A stretch of DNA of 64,000 nt, from NCBI GenBank assembly GCA_007258455.2, contig VDFB02193867.1, forward strand, positions 525,121,692 to 525,185,691. The letters run 5' to 3'. A program made the translations under genes and the position numbers. Source of the stretch: Sequoia sempervirens (lineage: Eukaryota > Streptophyta > Pinopsida > Cupressales > Cupressaceae). Under the pieces are notes generated by a model. It ran no database searches, was not told the DNA's origin, and saw only the letters and a program-made list of their open reading frames with translations. Shown here piece after piece: positions 12,296 to 24,779 of this stretch; position 1 is the first letter of the stretch, and each line of letters starts with the position of its first letter.

Positions 12296-12780
12296 CCCCC
12301 AAGATCTCTCACATGAAGGAATCCCTAAGAAGAAAGTGGCTCACAGGCCCTTAGACCTTCAAGGAAAGTGTATCCCAAGATCTATCACATGGAGGATACC
12401 CTAAAAATCACCTTATAGACCTGTAGACTTGCAAGGAAGCATCCCCCAAGATCTACCACATGGAGGAAGCTAGGAAAGTACCCTACAAATCTACAGACCT
12501 ATAGGGAAGGTTTCATTCAAGATCTATCACATGAAGGAAACCAAGGAAAACACCCTATAGACCCACAAACCTACAGGGAGGTATCCCCCAAGATTTCTTG
12601 CATGGAGGAAACCCAAAGAAAGAGCCCCTACAGACCCGTAGACCTATAGGGGAGCCACCCTCAAGATCTCTCACGTGGAGGAAGATTAGAAGAAGTTCCC
12701 TATAGGCCCACAAACCTGCATGGAGGTATCCCCCAAGATCTCTCACATGGAGGAAACCAGGAAAGTGGACTTCGTAGAGT
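12296..12780. repeat. 72-bp tandem repeat, seven copies
   Basis: The motif AAGATCTCTCACATGGAGG recurs at 12301, 12377, 12448, 12519, 12590, 12663 and 12735, at intervals of 76, 71, 71, 71, 73 and 72 bp. Between copies there is a second conserved part, CCTACAGACCC-like. It lies between the gag-protease ORF and the 3' LTR of element B. Because most intervals are close to 72, a minus-strand ORF of 63 codons stays open through three copies, but I do not think it is a gene. Copies differ from one another by many substitutions. Confidence 0.85.
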
Positions 12781-13309
12781 CAAAACGTGGCTCCATAGGT
12801 AGACCTATAAAGTGAGATGTTTACCCGTAGATAGAACATGTCAGAAAGTGGCCACATAAGTAAGTAGGAAAATTGTCATGTAGACTTCCAAAAAGTTGGA
12901 AAACTTTCAAAGGGGTCCCTTGGGAACCCTGGCGTGAAGAAGGGGTCCACTCTAGGGATGCGCTATTTGAAAGTACAAAAGAGATATTTCCTTCTTGAAT
13001 CGATTCATCATCAAGGAATACTTTTGAAAGACGTTCACTTCATCAAGGAATTCTAAAGGAAGAATATGCCCCCATGCAAGGGGAAGATAAAAGTTTTAAC
13101 CCTTTAGAGGAAGGTTCTCAAACTCTTTCTTTATAAACTCATGATGAAGGGAAAATGTTCCATTAGGGTTTCTATAATGTGATTCTTTGAAAAGAAGTTT
13201 GTGAAGATTCTTGAGAAAAGATTCATTTGCAACAAATGCATTTTTGAAAATCAAAGTGTTGTAGAAGTGGCATTGTCACACATGAGAGGGACAACTCAAG
13301 CAAAGAAGA

Positions 13310-13372
13310 GAGAAAGATGAGAAAAGAAAAAGAGAAAAGAAAAAGAGAAAATGAAACACAAATAAAAGACAT
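13310..13372 (+). repeat. Polypurine simple repeat
   Basis: A run of GAGAAAAGAAAAA-type units. On element B's sense strand it is a CTTTT-rich tract in the 3' untranslated part. The rest of 12780-13770 shows no coding potential. Confidence 0.6.
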
Positions 13373-13771
13373 AGGGGTAGCCTAATATTTTGGGGTTGGA
13401 GTTGCTCATAAATATATATGTATAGTAATAGTTTATAAAATGAACTATAATCAACCCCCTATTATATCAAACCATGTCAAGAATGCACAAGAAAAAAAAG
13501 TAGAAATAAAAAGTTGGGTCAACATGGAAGGGGATCTTAAATTCCCTCAACACTTTGCATCATCCCCAACTTATTGAAAAACAAGTCACAAACATGGAAG
13601 AATGATGATACAAATAGAAGTTTTGGTTTATGACACAAAAAACCATTCTTGTCTCCAAGCACCAATAGGTGTGACAAGGTTCATCTAGGCACAAATAGCA
13701 TGATCACAGGGGAACACATCACAACATACACACAAACACATCTAATCTAAAGATAAAGAAGGGGCCTCCCC

Positions 13772-16700
13772 CTAACATTGATCTACCAAGAGGTCGTTTG
13801 CTTCCCACTCTAGATCATTGTAGGGGGAAGGAGGATGAGCCTATAGTTGTGGAATGTTAAGAGGAGGAGTGTACAACCCTCCCACATGAAGGGCTAAGGA
13901 AGAGGGCCCTACAAGGTCCTCTCCATTGGGCTCTTATGGAGCTAAGGTCAGCGATTTTGTGAAGATCGCCGACAAGGTGAGAACCTCATCTAGAGAGTTA
14001 AACATGCAATTAATAGGAGTGTTATGTTTCACATTAATAGATGTATAATGTTGTGCCCAAGATTCACTAGTAGGCTCATCGAGTGATTTCAGAGCAGTGA
14101 CGAACTCAGGAGAAGTTGATACTAGTTTTGTCACTAGGACAAAACAAGTCAATGTGGGACCACCTTTTAGATAAGGTGGGCTCCTCTTATGTCTTTGGTT
14201 GCTAGAAGGACCACTCTCTACCTTGTAATTTGTCATAGGATGTGAACTCTCCACAGATAAGGAAAGAAGTGTGAAGGAAGAGGAGGAAAGAACCATAGTA
14301 GATGCGACGAAGGTGTTAGTTATATCTATAAGTTTTGGGAAAGGTGAGACATCTAGAGGAGACATCAACAGAGGCAGCTCCATCAAAGGAGCAATGAACA
14401 CCTACATCATTTTAGGGTCATGCACATTCATGCTTGTAGCAGAATCCAGAAGTGATATAGAGTTGGTTTGAATGGAAGTAGAGGGGAGGAGAGAGGAGGA
14501 TGTAGTAGGAGGCCTTGATACAAGGGTGGTCATCTCCTCTTCCTTCCTTTGCAAGGTAGCTTACTTGACCATTAGAGCCTTTCTCTGGAACTTACACTCA
14601 TGTGCAAGGTGATTTTTGTCACCATTTGAACTGGAGGCCATAGGCTGGAAAGGAATGGAAGGATCCTACTCAGAAATGGGAATGTACACTACAACCATTT
14701 TCGATAGAGGAATAGACTTTTGAACAAGAGGAGTAGGTTGAGAAGTAGCGAGGGTAGTCGACTCAAGTGCCATGGTAGTGATACTCTTCCCATTTACTGC
14801 TTTTGTGTAGAAGCGGTAGTAGGCCACGAAGGTTGAGACAAAGAAGACTCTTCACAAGAACCTTTTCCTCTACCATAAAGGTAGTACCAAGTCCTAGGAA
14901 GTTTAGTAGGTAGGTTTGATATCCTCATCTTGGGTCTATGCCAAAGAGAGATCATCATAATCAATGGGTAAAAGCCAATCTTTCTCATCAAATAATCCTC
15001 CCAAGGGAGGGGAGTGGATGAGTCATCCTAAGAGGAGGCAAGCTTCTCCTTCCATTTTTGGGAAGAGGAGGCAGCTGGTTGTTGTGCTGTAGGAAGAGCT
15101 GATTTTTGTTTCCCCTTGCCCCTGATCTTGTACTTTATGTATTGTAAAATAGGTCCATTCTTGGAGGAAGTGGACCAACCGTGGCAAGCCAAAAATGGTC
15201 TAATGAATATCCCCCACATGACAGCAAAGGATGGTATCCAATATCATGCACTATGTGCACAACAACTTCATGGGAAAACTTTAGAAATTTATGGATAATG
15301 GAGGCGATTCTGTTCATGGAAGCTAGCCAAGGTATGCCTAGCTTCATCTTGAACAAACCTGACTCTGAGATGACATAAAAAACCATGTCAATAGCCCTAG
15401 GTCCAACTAGGATGGACAAATTTATTGATCCATAAGGTTTAAGACAAAGACCATCATGTGTAGAGATGAAAAATTTCATTTCTTTGTATTCTTTTCTATG
15501 TAATGAGTTAAGCCACAATGTATCTTCTCTGATAACATTCACTCAACTCATGTGGTCTACTAGGACTCTTGTCACAATGTTACCATTGAGGTGAGCAAGA
15601 ATGTAGAGTGGATAGGGATTTTTATTTAAGGGTAACTCTTTCAAAGTGAATGCCACATTCGTGAACTGGTCACAGGTTATGCGGTAGAAGTAACCATGAC
15701 CAATTTAACATAGGCCTTAGGCTAAGTGATAGAATTAGTGGGATCGACAATCATGTTAGAAGAATGTGATGAAAATGGGTCCAAGTATATTTGAAATTCG
15801 CTATTTTCTTTCACCACTACTTTATTTCTATTTTTTTTGCTTCCATCAAGATGAATAGTACTATCCTTGATGCGGTCCTATATCTTGTGATGCAGGCACA
15901 TGCAACGTTTAGTATCATGTCCATTAAATTGGTGGTTTTGACAGTAAGTACTTGTGTCATACTATCTAGGGTATGGTTCCTTAAGAGGCTTAGGGTTTGG
16001 AAAGGTTATGATCTTATCCTTCACTAACTTTTTCAAGATGGAAGAATAAGATTTGGCTAACTTTGTAAATTTTTGGTTGTGTTTGAGGCCATTGTCATCT
16101 GCAATAGCTACTACATTCACAACAACTCTATCTTTCCCAAAAATCAATATAATGGATTTTCCTTTAGAATAGGAGTGCGAGGAGGCTCCCCTAAACTAAA
16201 GCATCGTTAGTTGGTACTCTCATAGGGATACACAAAAATGCACAAAAGAAGGGTATTCATAAGGGAAAACTTCTCCTACCAAGGCATTTGAAAGTTCCCT
16301 ATGAATACCTTCTGCACATTAGAATTGAGTAGCGGGTACAAGATTTTTCGAAAGAGTGCCTAATACCATGCTATGAAATTGGTAATCTTTTCATTATCTC
16401 CTTGTTTACATTGGATGAGATCTGAAAAGGTCATGTTCAGCTCGATGTTAGCTTGGAATTATCATAGAAATTGGTTTACAAGTTGGTCAAATGAGAAAAT
16501 GAAATTATCAAGCAATGAATAGTACCACTTGAGTGCCATATCCTTGAGAAATTGAGGGAATAGTTTTTCCATCAATGCATTGTGATGGAAGAAATTTGTG
16601 CACAAGGCATTAAAGGTGGACACATGTGTTTGTGGGTTCCATTTTCCACCATATTTCTCAAATTTAGGAATCTCCATTCCTTTAGGGAAGGGAGTGTTCA

Positions 16701-17640
16701 TAATCATGACTAACCATGGGCTATGTTGGAAGAAGGGTTGGAAGATAGGCTAGGAAAAGGTTTGGAAGAGACTCGCTAATTAGCTATGAATCTTACCCAT
16801 ATTCTAAAGAAGAGTGTTTAGAATGGGGTCATTAGAAGATAGAGAGCTAGAGGAACCTTCTCCAGAACTGCCACTAGATCCACCACTAGAACCACTGGTG
16901 TGACCACCATTGGAACAACCACCAGAGCCACTACCACCAGTAGGGCCTCTGCATGAGCCACCCTCACTTCCAAAGACACCACCAGGACCTTCACTAGAAC
17001 CACTTCCAATAGCACAACCCCAACTTCCGAAGCTATTGGCACTACCAAAGCCCCCACCACTCATCTTGCCAAAACCTCACCACTAGAGGTGACAGGAGAG
17101 GTGAAGTTGAAACCCAAGGGGATCTTGTTCACTTTGATAGTGTCAGATCCCTCAGAGGTGGAGGGGATGCTAATCGAGGGTACGGTATTAGTCATGTACA
17201 TAGATGTAGGAGGCATTGATAGTCCTAATTGTCTCTCATGATCTTTAAAAGTGGCTCCTCATATAATATTAGGATTTCTTAGAGGATCACAAGCATCATT
17301 CAAACTAGAGAGATTAGCCAAGAGTTCTATGCCTGTTCGGTCTTTTCCCACCATGTAATTTAGTTTGATGATAACCTGGGTGGCCCTATCCAATTTTAGG
17401 TCTCTTTCCAAATGATGTTCCAAGTCACCTAGTCCTTTGTTGTGGGCAGAGACATATTCTTAAGGAATGTGAATAGCCTCATGCTTGTCAATGGATAATG
17501 GTATAGGAGACATAGGAGGAGTGGGGATGTGATCGGTCTTGTCAGAGAATTCAACCTCACCCCTTGAAAAATTCTCCTATGGCAAGACCAATGAAGGATC
17601 CAACAAAAATGCCTGTAGAGAAACTGGCAGTGACCTTCAT
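13772..17640 (-). pseudogene. gag-pro: Element B Gag-protease polyprotein, decayed
   Basis: The frame can be followed from ATG at 17640 to a stop at 13772-13774, about 1,290 codons with stops and frameshifts. In order: a hydrophobic start (FSTGIFVGSFIGLAIGEFF); a conserved region with GDLEHHLERDLKLDRA; a Gly/Ser-rich stretch (17064-16804) ending NDPILNTLL; a retrotransposon Gag domain (16707-16462) with FEKYGGKWNPQTHVSTF; a CxxHxxxGHDxxxC-type zinc motif near 15900; a retropepsin-like domain (15542-15150) with GIPWLASMN; then about 450 codons of unrecognised C-terminal sequence ending YNDLEWEANDLL. Element D (50042-53877) encodes the same protein to the same end. No RT or integrase motif occurs. 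Confidence 0.75.
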
Positions 17641-17799
17641 CGTCTCCATTAGAAAGTGTCATATACTTTTCCTAAAAATATACCTATAGGTTTTGTATTG
17701 GGTTGTGATGCTCATAAAACTTCACAACAATTAAGGGAACAACGATCACAAGGCATAAGGGAAAATTCTTAACACCAATGAATGGGAAGATGTTGGTTC

Positions 17800-17818
17800 A
17801 TGTTAGGCTCACCAAAAA
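17800..17818 (-). other. Primer-binding site of element B
   Basis: On the minus strand, TTTTTGGTGAGCCTAACATG directly follows the 5' LTR end (CTTACA). Element D has TTTTGGTGAACCTGACATG at the same place. Conservation and position support a primer site; the tRNA is not one I recognise. Confidence 0.6.
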
Positions 17819-19112
17819 TGTAAGAGAGGGGGACCAACCATGTTCAAAGCCCCAAGTCATGGAGGGCCAAGAACAAAAGGATGCCCTAATTTACCTTAGC
17901 TTAAAGGAGTGTTTGGAGATGAGGGGCAAGAATGATGAAAACTATAAGGTCATTTAATCACTTTGCAAACCTAAATCTTAGAATGGAGCTAGGAAATCTA
18001 GTTTTTTAGTTCCACATTGTGCCTTAGGTAGCTCTATGCCCTTGGACAAAAGAACAGTTTTGGGATGATAGTGTGACGTGCTAGTGTCTCTAAGGTGTAT
18101 TAGCATCCATATGACTAGAGGACTAGAAAGACAAGGTGAACCACTAGAAAACAAACTAATGACCTAGCTAATGGGTTTTAAGGGAACAAAATAACACTAT
18201 GAAATAAGAAATATATAGATTAATATGATAAAGTAAGTAGATTAAAGCTATGGTGACAAGAATGATCTCAAAAAAGATCTTGTTTGCTAGCTAGCTCCAA
18301 GAAGCACGTCCACCTACACACAAGAAAGAGGAAAATTGTTGGGTGGCTATATATGGGCTTGCTTCAGTCAGACCCCTATTTTGGTGTTTCCACCTCCATG
18401 GATAACCAACATAGTGATAATGGAGAAAAAGTATGATAAAGGAGAATAAAAGAAAAGAACACAATTACACTACAAAATAGTATTATGCTACTCAACCAAA
18501 TCATAGAGGAGAGGAGTAGAAAGCTTACCACCTCCATCAAGAGCTCACTAGCTAATGGAGGAGAAAATGAGAGGAATCAAGCCTATGCTATAATGGTGTT
18601 GTTCCACATTTTCTCTATAGAGTTGAAAGAATATTGTTGCTACTACTATGGAGTGTAAAGTGCTGCTTTAAGGCTTAAAATGCAAGGTGTGGATGCTAGA
18701 ATGCTTAGAGAATGGCTTGGAGAGATGAACTGAATGCTTAGAAGGATGCTTGCACTTGTGAAGAAAATGAAATGCATGAAGGAGGAGTGAATTTGAAGGG
18801 AGAATGAGAAAAATGGCCATATTCTAGTTGGTTGGTCAAAGAGGGGCATTACAAATCAACCCCAATGGGACGTGTAACACCCTTGTAGGCTTTAGATGTA
18901 GGAATCCATCAAGGACATAAGCACACCATGTAGATGTATGTGTGTTGTGCGATTGTCACCAACAAAAATTCCTCTGCCAATGCACAAAATAGATACCATG
19001 TGGAATGAAGGCAATAGGATGAGGTGGATTTTTGCCTTCAAATTTGGTTTTCTAAGGTGAAAGAATGTGAAAAGGGGCATTTACATAAGGGGTTCAAATT
19101 TTCTCCTATACA
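17819..19112 (-). repeat. 5' LTR of element B
   Basis: 1,294 bp, TGTA...TACA ends, matching 10802-12074 and, more distantly, the LTR of element D at 48634-49863. It joins the primer site at its left edge. Confidence 0.88.
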
Positions 19113-19460
19113 ACTTGATAGGCACTATGGAACATGGCTCTTGGTATCCAAAAGATATTGATTTTTCTCTAAGTGCTTATATAGATGTAGATTGGGAAGG
19201 TTGTGTGGATGATAAGAAAAGTAAAAGTAGTGGTGAATTCTTTCTTGGAAATAGATTGGTGTCCTGGCTAAGAAAAAAGTAGGATTCAGTGTCATTATCT
19301 ATTGTAGAGGCAAAACACATTGTTGCATCATCATGCTACACATAAGTGTTGTGGATGAGGAAAACCTTGAAGGATATTAGAGTAGTATATGATGAACCAA
19401 TAACTATCTTCTATGATAATACAAGTTCTATTAATATTTCAAAGAATTCGGTGATGCACT
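19113..19460 (+). pseudogene. pol: Copia RNase H, first part
   Basis: This is the continuation of the copia pol after element B. It reads LIGTMEHGSWYPK, then AYIDVDWEGCVDDKKSKSSG (catalytic Asp region), FLGNRLVSWLRKK, then a stop in place of Q and EAKHIVASSCYT. The end reads FYDNTSSINISKNSVMH, where element C interrupts. The match to copia RNase H is unambiguous. Confidence 0.88.
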
Positions 19461-20593
19461 TGTTGATGGTGTTTTCTGCACAACAACAACTCAGGCAAGA
19501 TGTAATATCCTATCTCTCTTGAAGGGTAAATCTCTATCAGCAAGCCTCAAGAGATAACCCCAAGGTATCTAATGTTAGGTCTTAACAATGCATGAACAAC
19601 TTAGTGATATATGTGAAAATGCTGGTAATCACAATGGGACCTTACTACAAGCAAAATGCTAAACTTTAGTCTACCAGATCCACTAATTAATATGATATTT
19701 CAATCCAAGTTTAACCCAGTAATTAAAGAAATAACAAAAGATAAAGGGTTTCAAGAGATCTCTAAACTTAGCTCTACTCCTAATATTAACAATGCAAATG
19801 AAAAGCACTGAAATGGACCAATCCCTCAAACAAATTTCTATTCGACCCAGATAAATCTGCAATCTTGTAGAAATAGTGCAATCTTCTATAGTTTTAAAGA
19901 TTTTCAAATTATGAACATTTACTCAAAAAATCCCTTCTGCAATTGAAATGAATGAATATTCACAACTGAACTAAGTGCATCGAATGTAAAGTACAGGCTA
20001 ACTTTCGAAAGAAACTAACAATCAGTTGGTTGCAAAAAGTATGGACTGAGAGATTGCTACAACATTCTAGTATTAAATCACAAACATTATTGAGTTGAAT
20101 CCAATCTAATCATTAACTTTCTCAAATCAATTTTAAACATAGAAGAACACACACCATGCAAGACAAGAGAATATGAATATGACACCAAATCATAATGTCA
20201 TTACTTGTATTCGATTCATCTACAGTAGCAATAATTTTCTGGCCTTCTATTACAACATTTGCTTGAGAGCGACTAATTCCTAACTTTCTCTACTTACTTC
20301 TAGCTACTTTGGTCTATCCTACTTCTGTTACTTGATGATAATCATACATAAATTACCCCCTTCAAATGAGGTGAAAAATGCCCAATATAGAATTCTCCCT
20401 CCTAAAATCATGTCGACCAGCGTGAATTTTAAAATAAAGACAAGGCATGGGAAGCCTGCCATGAGAAATTCAAAATAGAATAAAATATGCATCAAATGCA
20501 TGCATTTCATCTCAGTTGGCATGGGATCCCACTACAGCCCAGAGCAAAGCATGGGGACGTAATGGGGAAGCACAAATTTTGATGTAGCCTGTG

Positions 20594-23500
20594 CTAACTC
20601 CCTCCTCCATCATCTTTATTCTGACTCAACATTTCCTGAACTCTCAAAAGTGTCCTGTCCATGTCAGCTATTGGCAGTGAAGGAAAAACCTAAAGAAAAT
20701 TTTGGATGGATGTAATGTCTTTTCTCGATTGCTTAATTGACCTATTCAAGTCCACGTTGTGCGCCATATATTTATCAATAACTACCGGGTAGGTGGCCAC
20801 ATCATCTAACTAGTGCTCAGAAATGGGATCATCACCAAGAGGTGTATAAACATCCTGCCACCACTCTCTCAATTGCTCTAGGATTAAGTGTTCGGGAGAA
20901 ATATTCCTCCTCCCTATCATTATCTCAAAGAATGTAATTGAACCATTGTATACCCCACTCAAGGTATCTTCTATCTGTCTTCTTTGCTTGTGGATCATCT
21001 TCAACACCTTTTTCCTGATTTGTAATGCCTCGAACCACTCCTAGGGTTTAGTAGCCTTAGGAAAAGGAAGGATCTTGTCACTCACCAATCTATCCTTGGT
21101 GTATTCCATGATGGTCCTAGTTTTCTACAACATCAAGTCCGTGTATCCTTTATCTTGTGCTATTACCTACTTCATCCAATCCATCCTCATTGCTACATCC
21201 TTCCCTATTGACAAGATATCCTTAATGGCTTAATTAAATTTTACTTGAAACCATTTCAACCAATTGGAAGTGGCAAGGGTGGAGGCTTTCATCCTTTCGA
21301 GTTCGGTGATAGTCTCCTAAGGTAGAGGGTTTGCAGCAGAGGAAGAAGGGTTAATGGATTGCAAGGGCTTCATTAAATCCTCCAAGCACTTCTTGAGATT
21401 TTCATTTTCTTTCTCAAGCTCCTACTTGGTCTTCCTTTCTTTCCTCAATCGATCCACAATAACTGTACTTGAGGCCTCATAATCTTCAATATCCTAATCA
21501 ATTGATGTAGGTCCTAGATTGAAGTTTGAATGTTGTAATCTTTCCCAACCACATCATCTCTATTCTTGTCGGAAGCAAGGGTGGCGATGTGAACATCTTT
21601 GTTATGTGCCTCATCCCTTTCAATTCTCGAGATCACTCTAGCTTTCTTCTTTCCTTTATCTTTGCCAATATTTGCTAGTAATTCATCCCAATTAGGGGGT
21701 GTGTCTTCTAATATAACTTGTTTTCTCTTGATTTCTTTGCCTAACCATTCTGGGACAGTAGGGTCCAATTACTCCTAACTCAATCCTGCTTCTCCTTGTT
21801 GAGCTCTTGTTACTTCCTCCTCCAAATCTTGTCCTTCAAGGGTCTCATCCTTATCTCCTTCCTTCTTAGGCTTAGGTGATGAAACTTTTTCCACTTCTCC
21901 CTCCTTTGAGGGGGATTCAACCTCTTCATGTGTGACTGGGGACTTTGCATGTGCAACCAGGGGAGACTGTATTGCATTTTTGATTTCAACTTCTATAGTA
22001 AAGAGTTCTCCTTCATGAAATTCCTCCCTTTTGGTGTCTTGATGTTCATCAACCTTTTAAGCCTCACTAGGTTCACTTTGGGTTTCACGAACTGGAGGAA
22101 TGTCATCCTGCTGCACATTAAGAGAAACAACTGGGGGAAAGTCAGCCTTAAGCACTCTATCCTTGGAAGAAGGGGTCCTAGACCTCCTTGTATATACTTT
22201 GGCTTTCTCCTCTGAGCTTTCCATACTCACCACCGGTGGGGGAATTACTTCTCCTACAACCTTAGATCTTGCTTTCTCTGATAACTTGAAAATTATTTTC
22301 TTCTTAAGTGGAGGGGTATCAGTCTCATGGTTCTGCTCTTCAACCTCTTCTTGTTGAGATCTTTTGGTTCTTGTCCTCTTCTTTGCCTTTGGCTTTCTTT
22401 GCTTTTCTGTTTCCTAGACTTCCTCTCCTTGGGCCCTCTTTGTCTTGATTTCGGATGGAGAGTCCAACTTACCCTTGCCCTTAGGGTCTTGCTCAGCTGA
22501 CTCTTCAGAAGTGGAGTGGGAATCCAGATCTCCCATCAAGTTGTATGTGCACTTTACTCCCTTGTTCTCCAATTCCCACATTGTATGCTTGAGCCACATC
22601 TTGGTAACTTTGATGACTAGATCCGTCAATTGTTCTAGCTTGGTTTTCTCCTCTTCCAGCCAGTCCACATCACCAATTGTTCTATCTTTTACCACTTCAT
22701 AGGAATGGTCTTGCATCAAATTGCCATCATCTTCCAATTGGTCAGGCACTGCCTTTATATTGTATAGCCTAACTATATCTATTGGAAGCCAATAGAATTT
22801 CTTCTTCCTGACCTCATATTCATCATTGCATTTAGCCCAGTAGTCCTCCAAGTTTACCTTGTGGCTATATTCTTTGTTGGCCTTCCTTTGAGCCTCGCCT
22901 GTGATATCAAATTTGGACCTCTTGGAGTGTAGAGATAGACCGAGGGAAGTTATCTCTTCTTCTGAAGCTTGGGCAGAAATAATGGAAGGAAATGCCTCCC
23001 CAATGCCAATCCTCAAGGGGAAATCTACACTAAATCCTATCTTGTGTTTGTCCTTCTTGACAATGGCATCAAAGTCACAAATTTTTTTGGTTACTTCTAG
23101 CAATAGAAGGTGATCGATTGGATACCTTGGAATTCTATATGAAGCCCTTTGGTAGTCATCAATCCGAATGTAGGAGAAGGTTGGGAATTGAATGAACCAT
23201 GCTCCATACTTCTTGATGAGCTCCTTGGCCTTGTCTGAAATCCTGACATGTTTTGCCCCTTGAAGCATCCTAGTGATATACATGGAGAATGCAGCATTTT
23301 CCCTCCTATAGTTTGAACCTCCCAAGTGTACTTGAGGGAAAATTTCTTAAATGATAGCCTACCCAAAGATTCCCTTTGTATCCAATCCTTTGTAGGGATG
23401 AAATCTTGCTAGCACATAGACCAGGTATGAAGTCATTATGAAGGTCTTAATCCGGAACACATTGGATAGCTAGTCATGGAATATTCTGCTAATCAACCCA

Positions 23501-24162
23501 ACCCAATAATGATCAATTAATTCTTGTTCCATCCTCATGATGGCATGGCACATCCAATTTTTGAATACTCCTACATTCCTTAACCCAACTACCCAACTAA
23601 GTAGTGTAAAAGCATCGTAGTATTCCTTTTTGAACTTTATCCTAAAAAAATGCTTGGGCAATTTAGAATAATGTGATTTGGGCTTTTACAACCAGGAGTT
23701 GAAGAGCTATTGGGATTTCATGGTTTGCTCATCATAGTATCCCTTAGAGGACTCGATGTTGAATGCCACCATATGAGATTGGTCAGGCATGTCGAAGGTT
23801 TGGGCAATAGTGACAAGGTTGAGATTTTCTATTACTCTCCCCTGAGGACTGATAATATTCTTAGTACCCTGGTCATAATGCCTAGCACATTCGAGAACCA
23901 ACTCATAACATTTTATGGTTGAAGGGAACCCAAATACATGTGCTAAGCCCAAATCTCTCATCCTTCTAGCTACCAAGGGGAGGTCTTTAGCTGACATTCA
24001 TTCTTTGAACTCCTCATAATCCCATGATCCAACATTTGTATCAGTTGCCTCTGACCAGACTGATGTTATCTTGCTCTCAGGAATCCCACTCTTAATGTCC
24101 ATTTTGATTCTCTCTTCATCAGACATGGATGATCCAGTTGCCTTGTCAGACTCGGCCTGCAT
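20594..24162 (-). pseudogene. LTR-embedded ORF of unknown function, copy 1
   Basis: An ATG at 24162 opens a frame of about 1,190 codons to a stop at 20594-20596, broken by stops and short frameshifts. Its longest intact piece is 303 codons (23325-22414). In order: MQAESDKATGSSMSDEER; a region with CYELVLECARHYDQGT; a hydrophobic-aromatic region (MRMEQELIDHYWVGLISRI, then FIQFPTFSYIRIDD); a highly charged stretch; a lysine/arginine-rich nuclear-signal-like part (KAKKRTRTKRS); VPEWLGKEIKRKQVILEDTP; a probable coiled coil; and a C-terminal part with REWWQDVYTPLGDDPISEH. The second copy at 36856-40425 shares length, order and even the stop after EEFKE. I recognise no domain, and it is not gag or pol. 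Long open pieces imply it once made protein. Confidence 0.7.
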
Positions 24163-24779
24163 TCATCAAGTAAAGCATCATAAAACCATAGGAAATTAAT
24201 ATTAATCTACCAATACCATTAGAATGCATCCTATGTGACAGAAGTGATCCTATATTCCATATGGAAAGATCACAACCAATTTTGGGTTTCAAGGCCACCC
24301 ACAAAATCTGAACTAGAGAGGAATCTCGGGGAATCCTAGACCAATCAGATTCCAAAGGGAACAACCAATAAATGCCTACTTAATTGTTAAAAATTTGCAT
24401 GATCGATTAGTAAACCAGATGAGAAAGCCAAATGTAACATGAAATAGCCATCAAATGCATCGCAAGTTATAAAAAAATCCAATTCTTTCATGTTTCGTTA
24501 CATCCCATGAAAGTTTGGGAAAATCCATGAGGGACGGATTTCCACGATGAATGAGCTAGGGGAGACTTCAGAAAACTAGGGAGACAGAGGATTTCAGAGA
24601 AATTTGGACCCGACAGACATCCATGGTGAACACAAGACTCTGAGTCCATTAGTATAAGTATGCCCTTTGGCCAAATAGATCTCATTTGGGAGGAAGTCAT
24701 GATGAAAAGGACATGTCTTGCTGAATAATGATAAAGAAACCAACATCGATGAGAGATCTTCTCTTCATGGTAAGGTCAT

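Larger units (their letters stand above)
10802..19112 (-). mobile_element. Element B: gypsy-like element with gag-protease only
   Basis: Two LTRs in the same orientation (10802-12074 and 17819-19112) share TGTAAGAGAGGGGGACCAAC at their left ends and TATACA at their right ends. The inserted DNA is flanked by AATTG (10797-10801) and ACTTG (19113-19117), a target duplication with one mismatch. Internal ORFs, the polypurine tract beside the left LTR and the primer site beside the right LTR all place the element on the minus strand. Internal DNA is 5.7 kb and encodes Gag and a retropepsin-like domain but no reverse transcriptase, RNase H or integrase. This is the layout called TR-GAG, which needs pol proteins from another element. 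The LTRs look clearly more diverged than those of C. Confidence 0.88.

Noticed and set aside
12296..12780. CRISPR-like array
   Set aside because: The units are 72-bp tandem repeats diverging along their whole length, without unique spacers, in a plant retrotransposon.
13934..14401. 155-codon frame as a separate gene
   Set aside because: It is a piece of the C-terminal region of the element B polyprotein; the matching part of D (53216-53425) is collinear.
16804..17064. Glycine-rich cell-wall or RNA-binding protein
   Set aside because: It is bounded by Gag sequence of element B and ends in NDPILNTLL, which is also found in element D.
22414..23325. 303-codon open frame as a possible host gene
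   Set aside because: It lies wholly within a duplicated LTR, and an allied copy sits at 38476-39366 in the other LTR. It is part of the retrotransposon.
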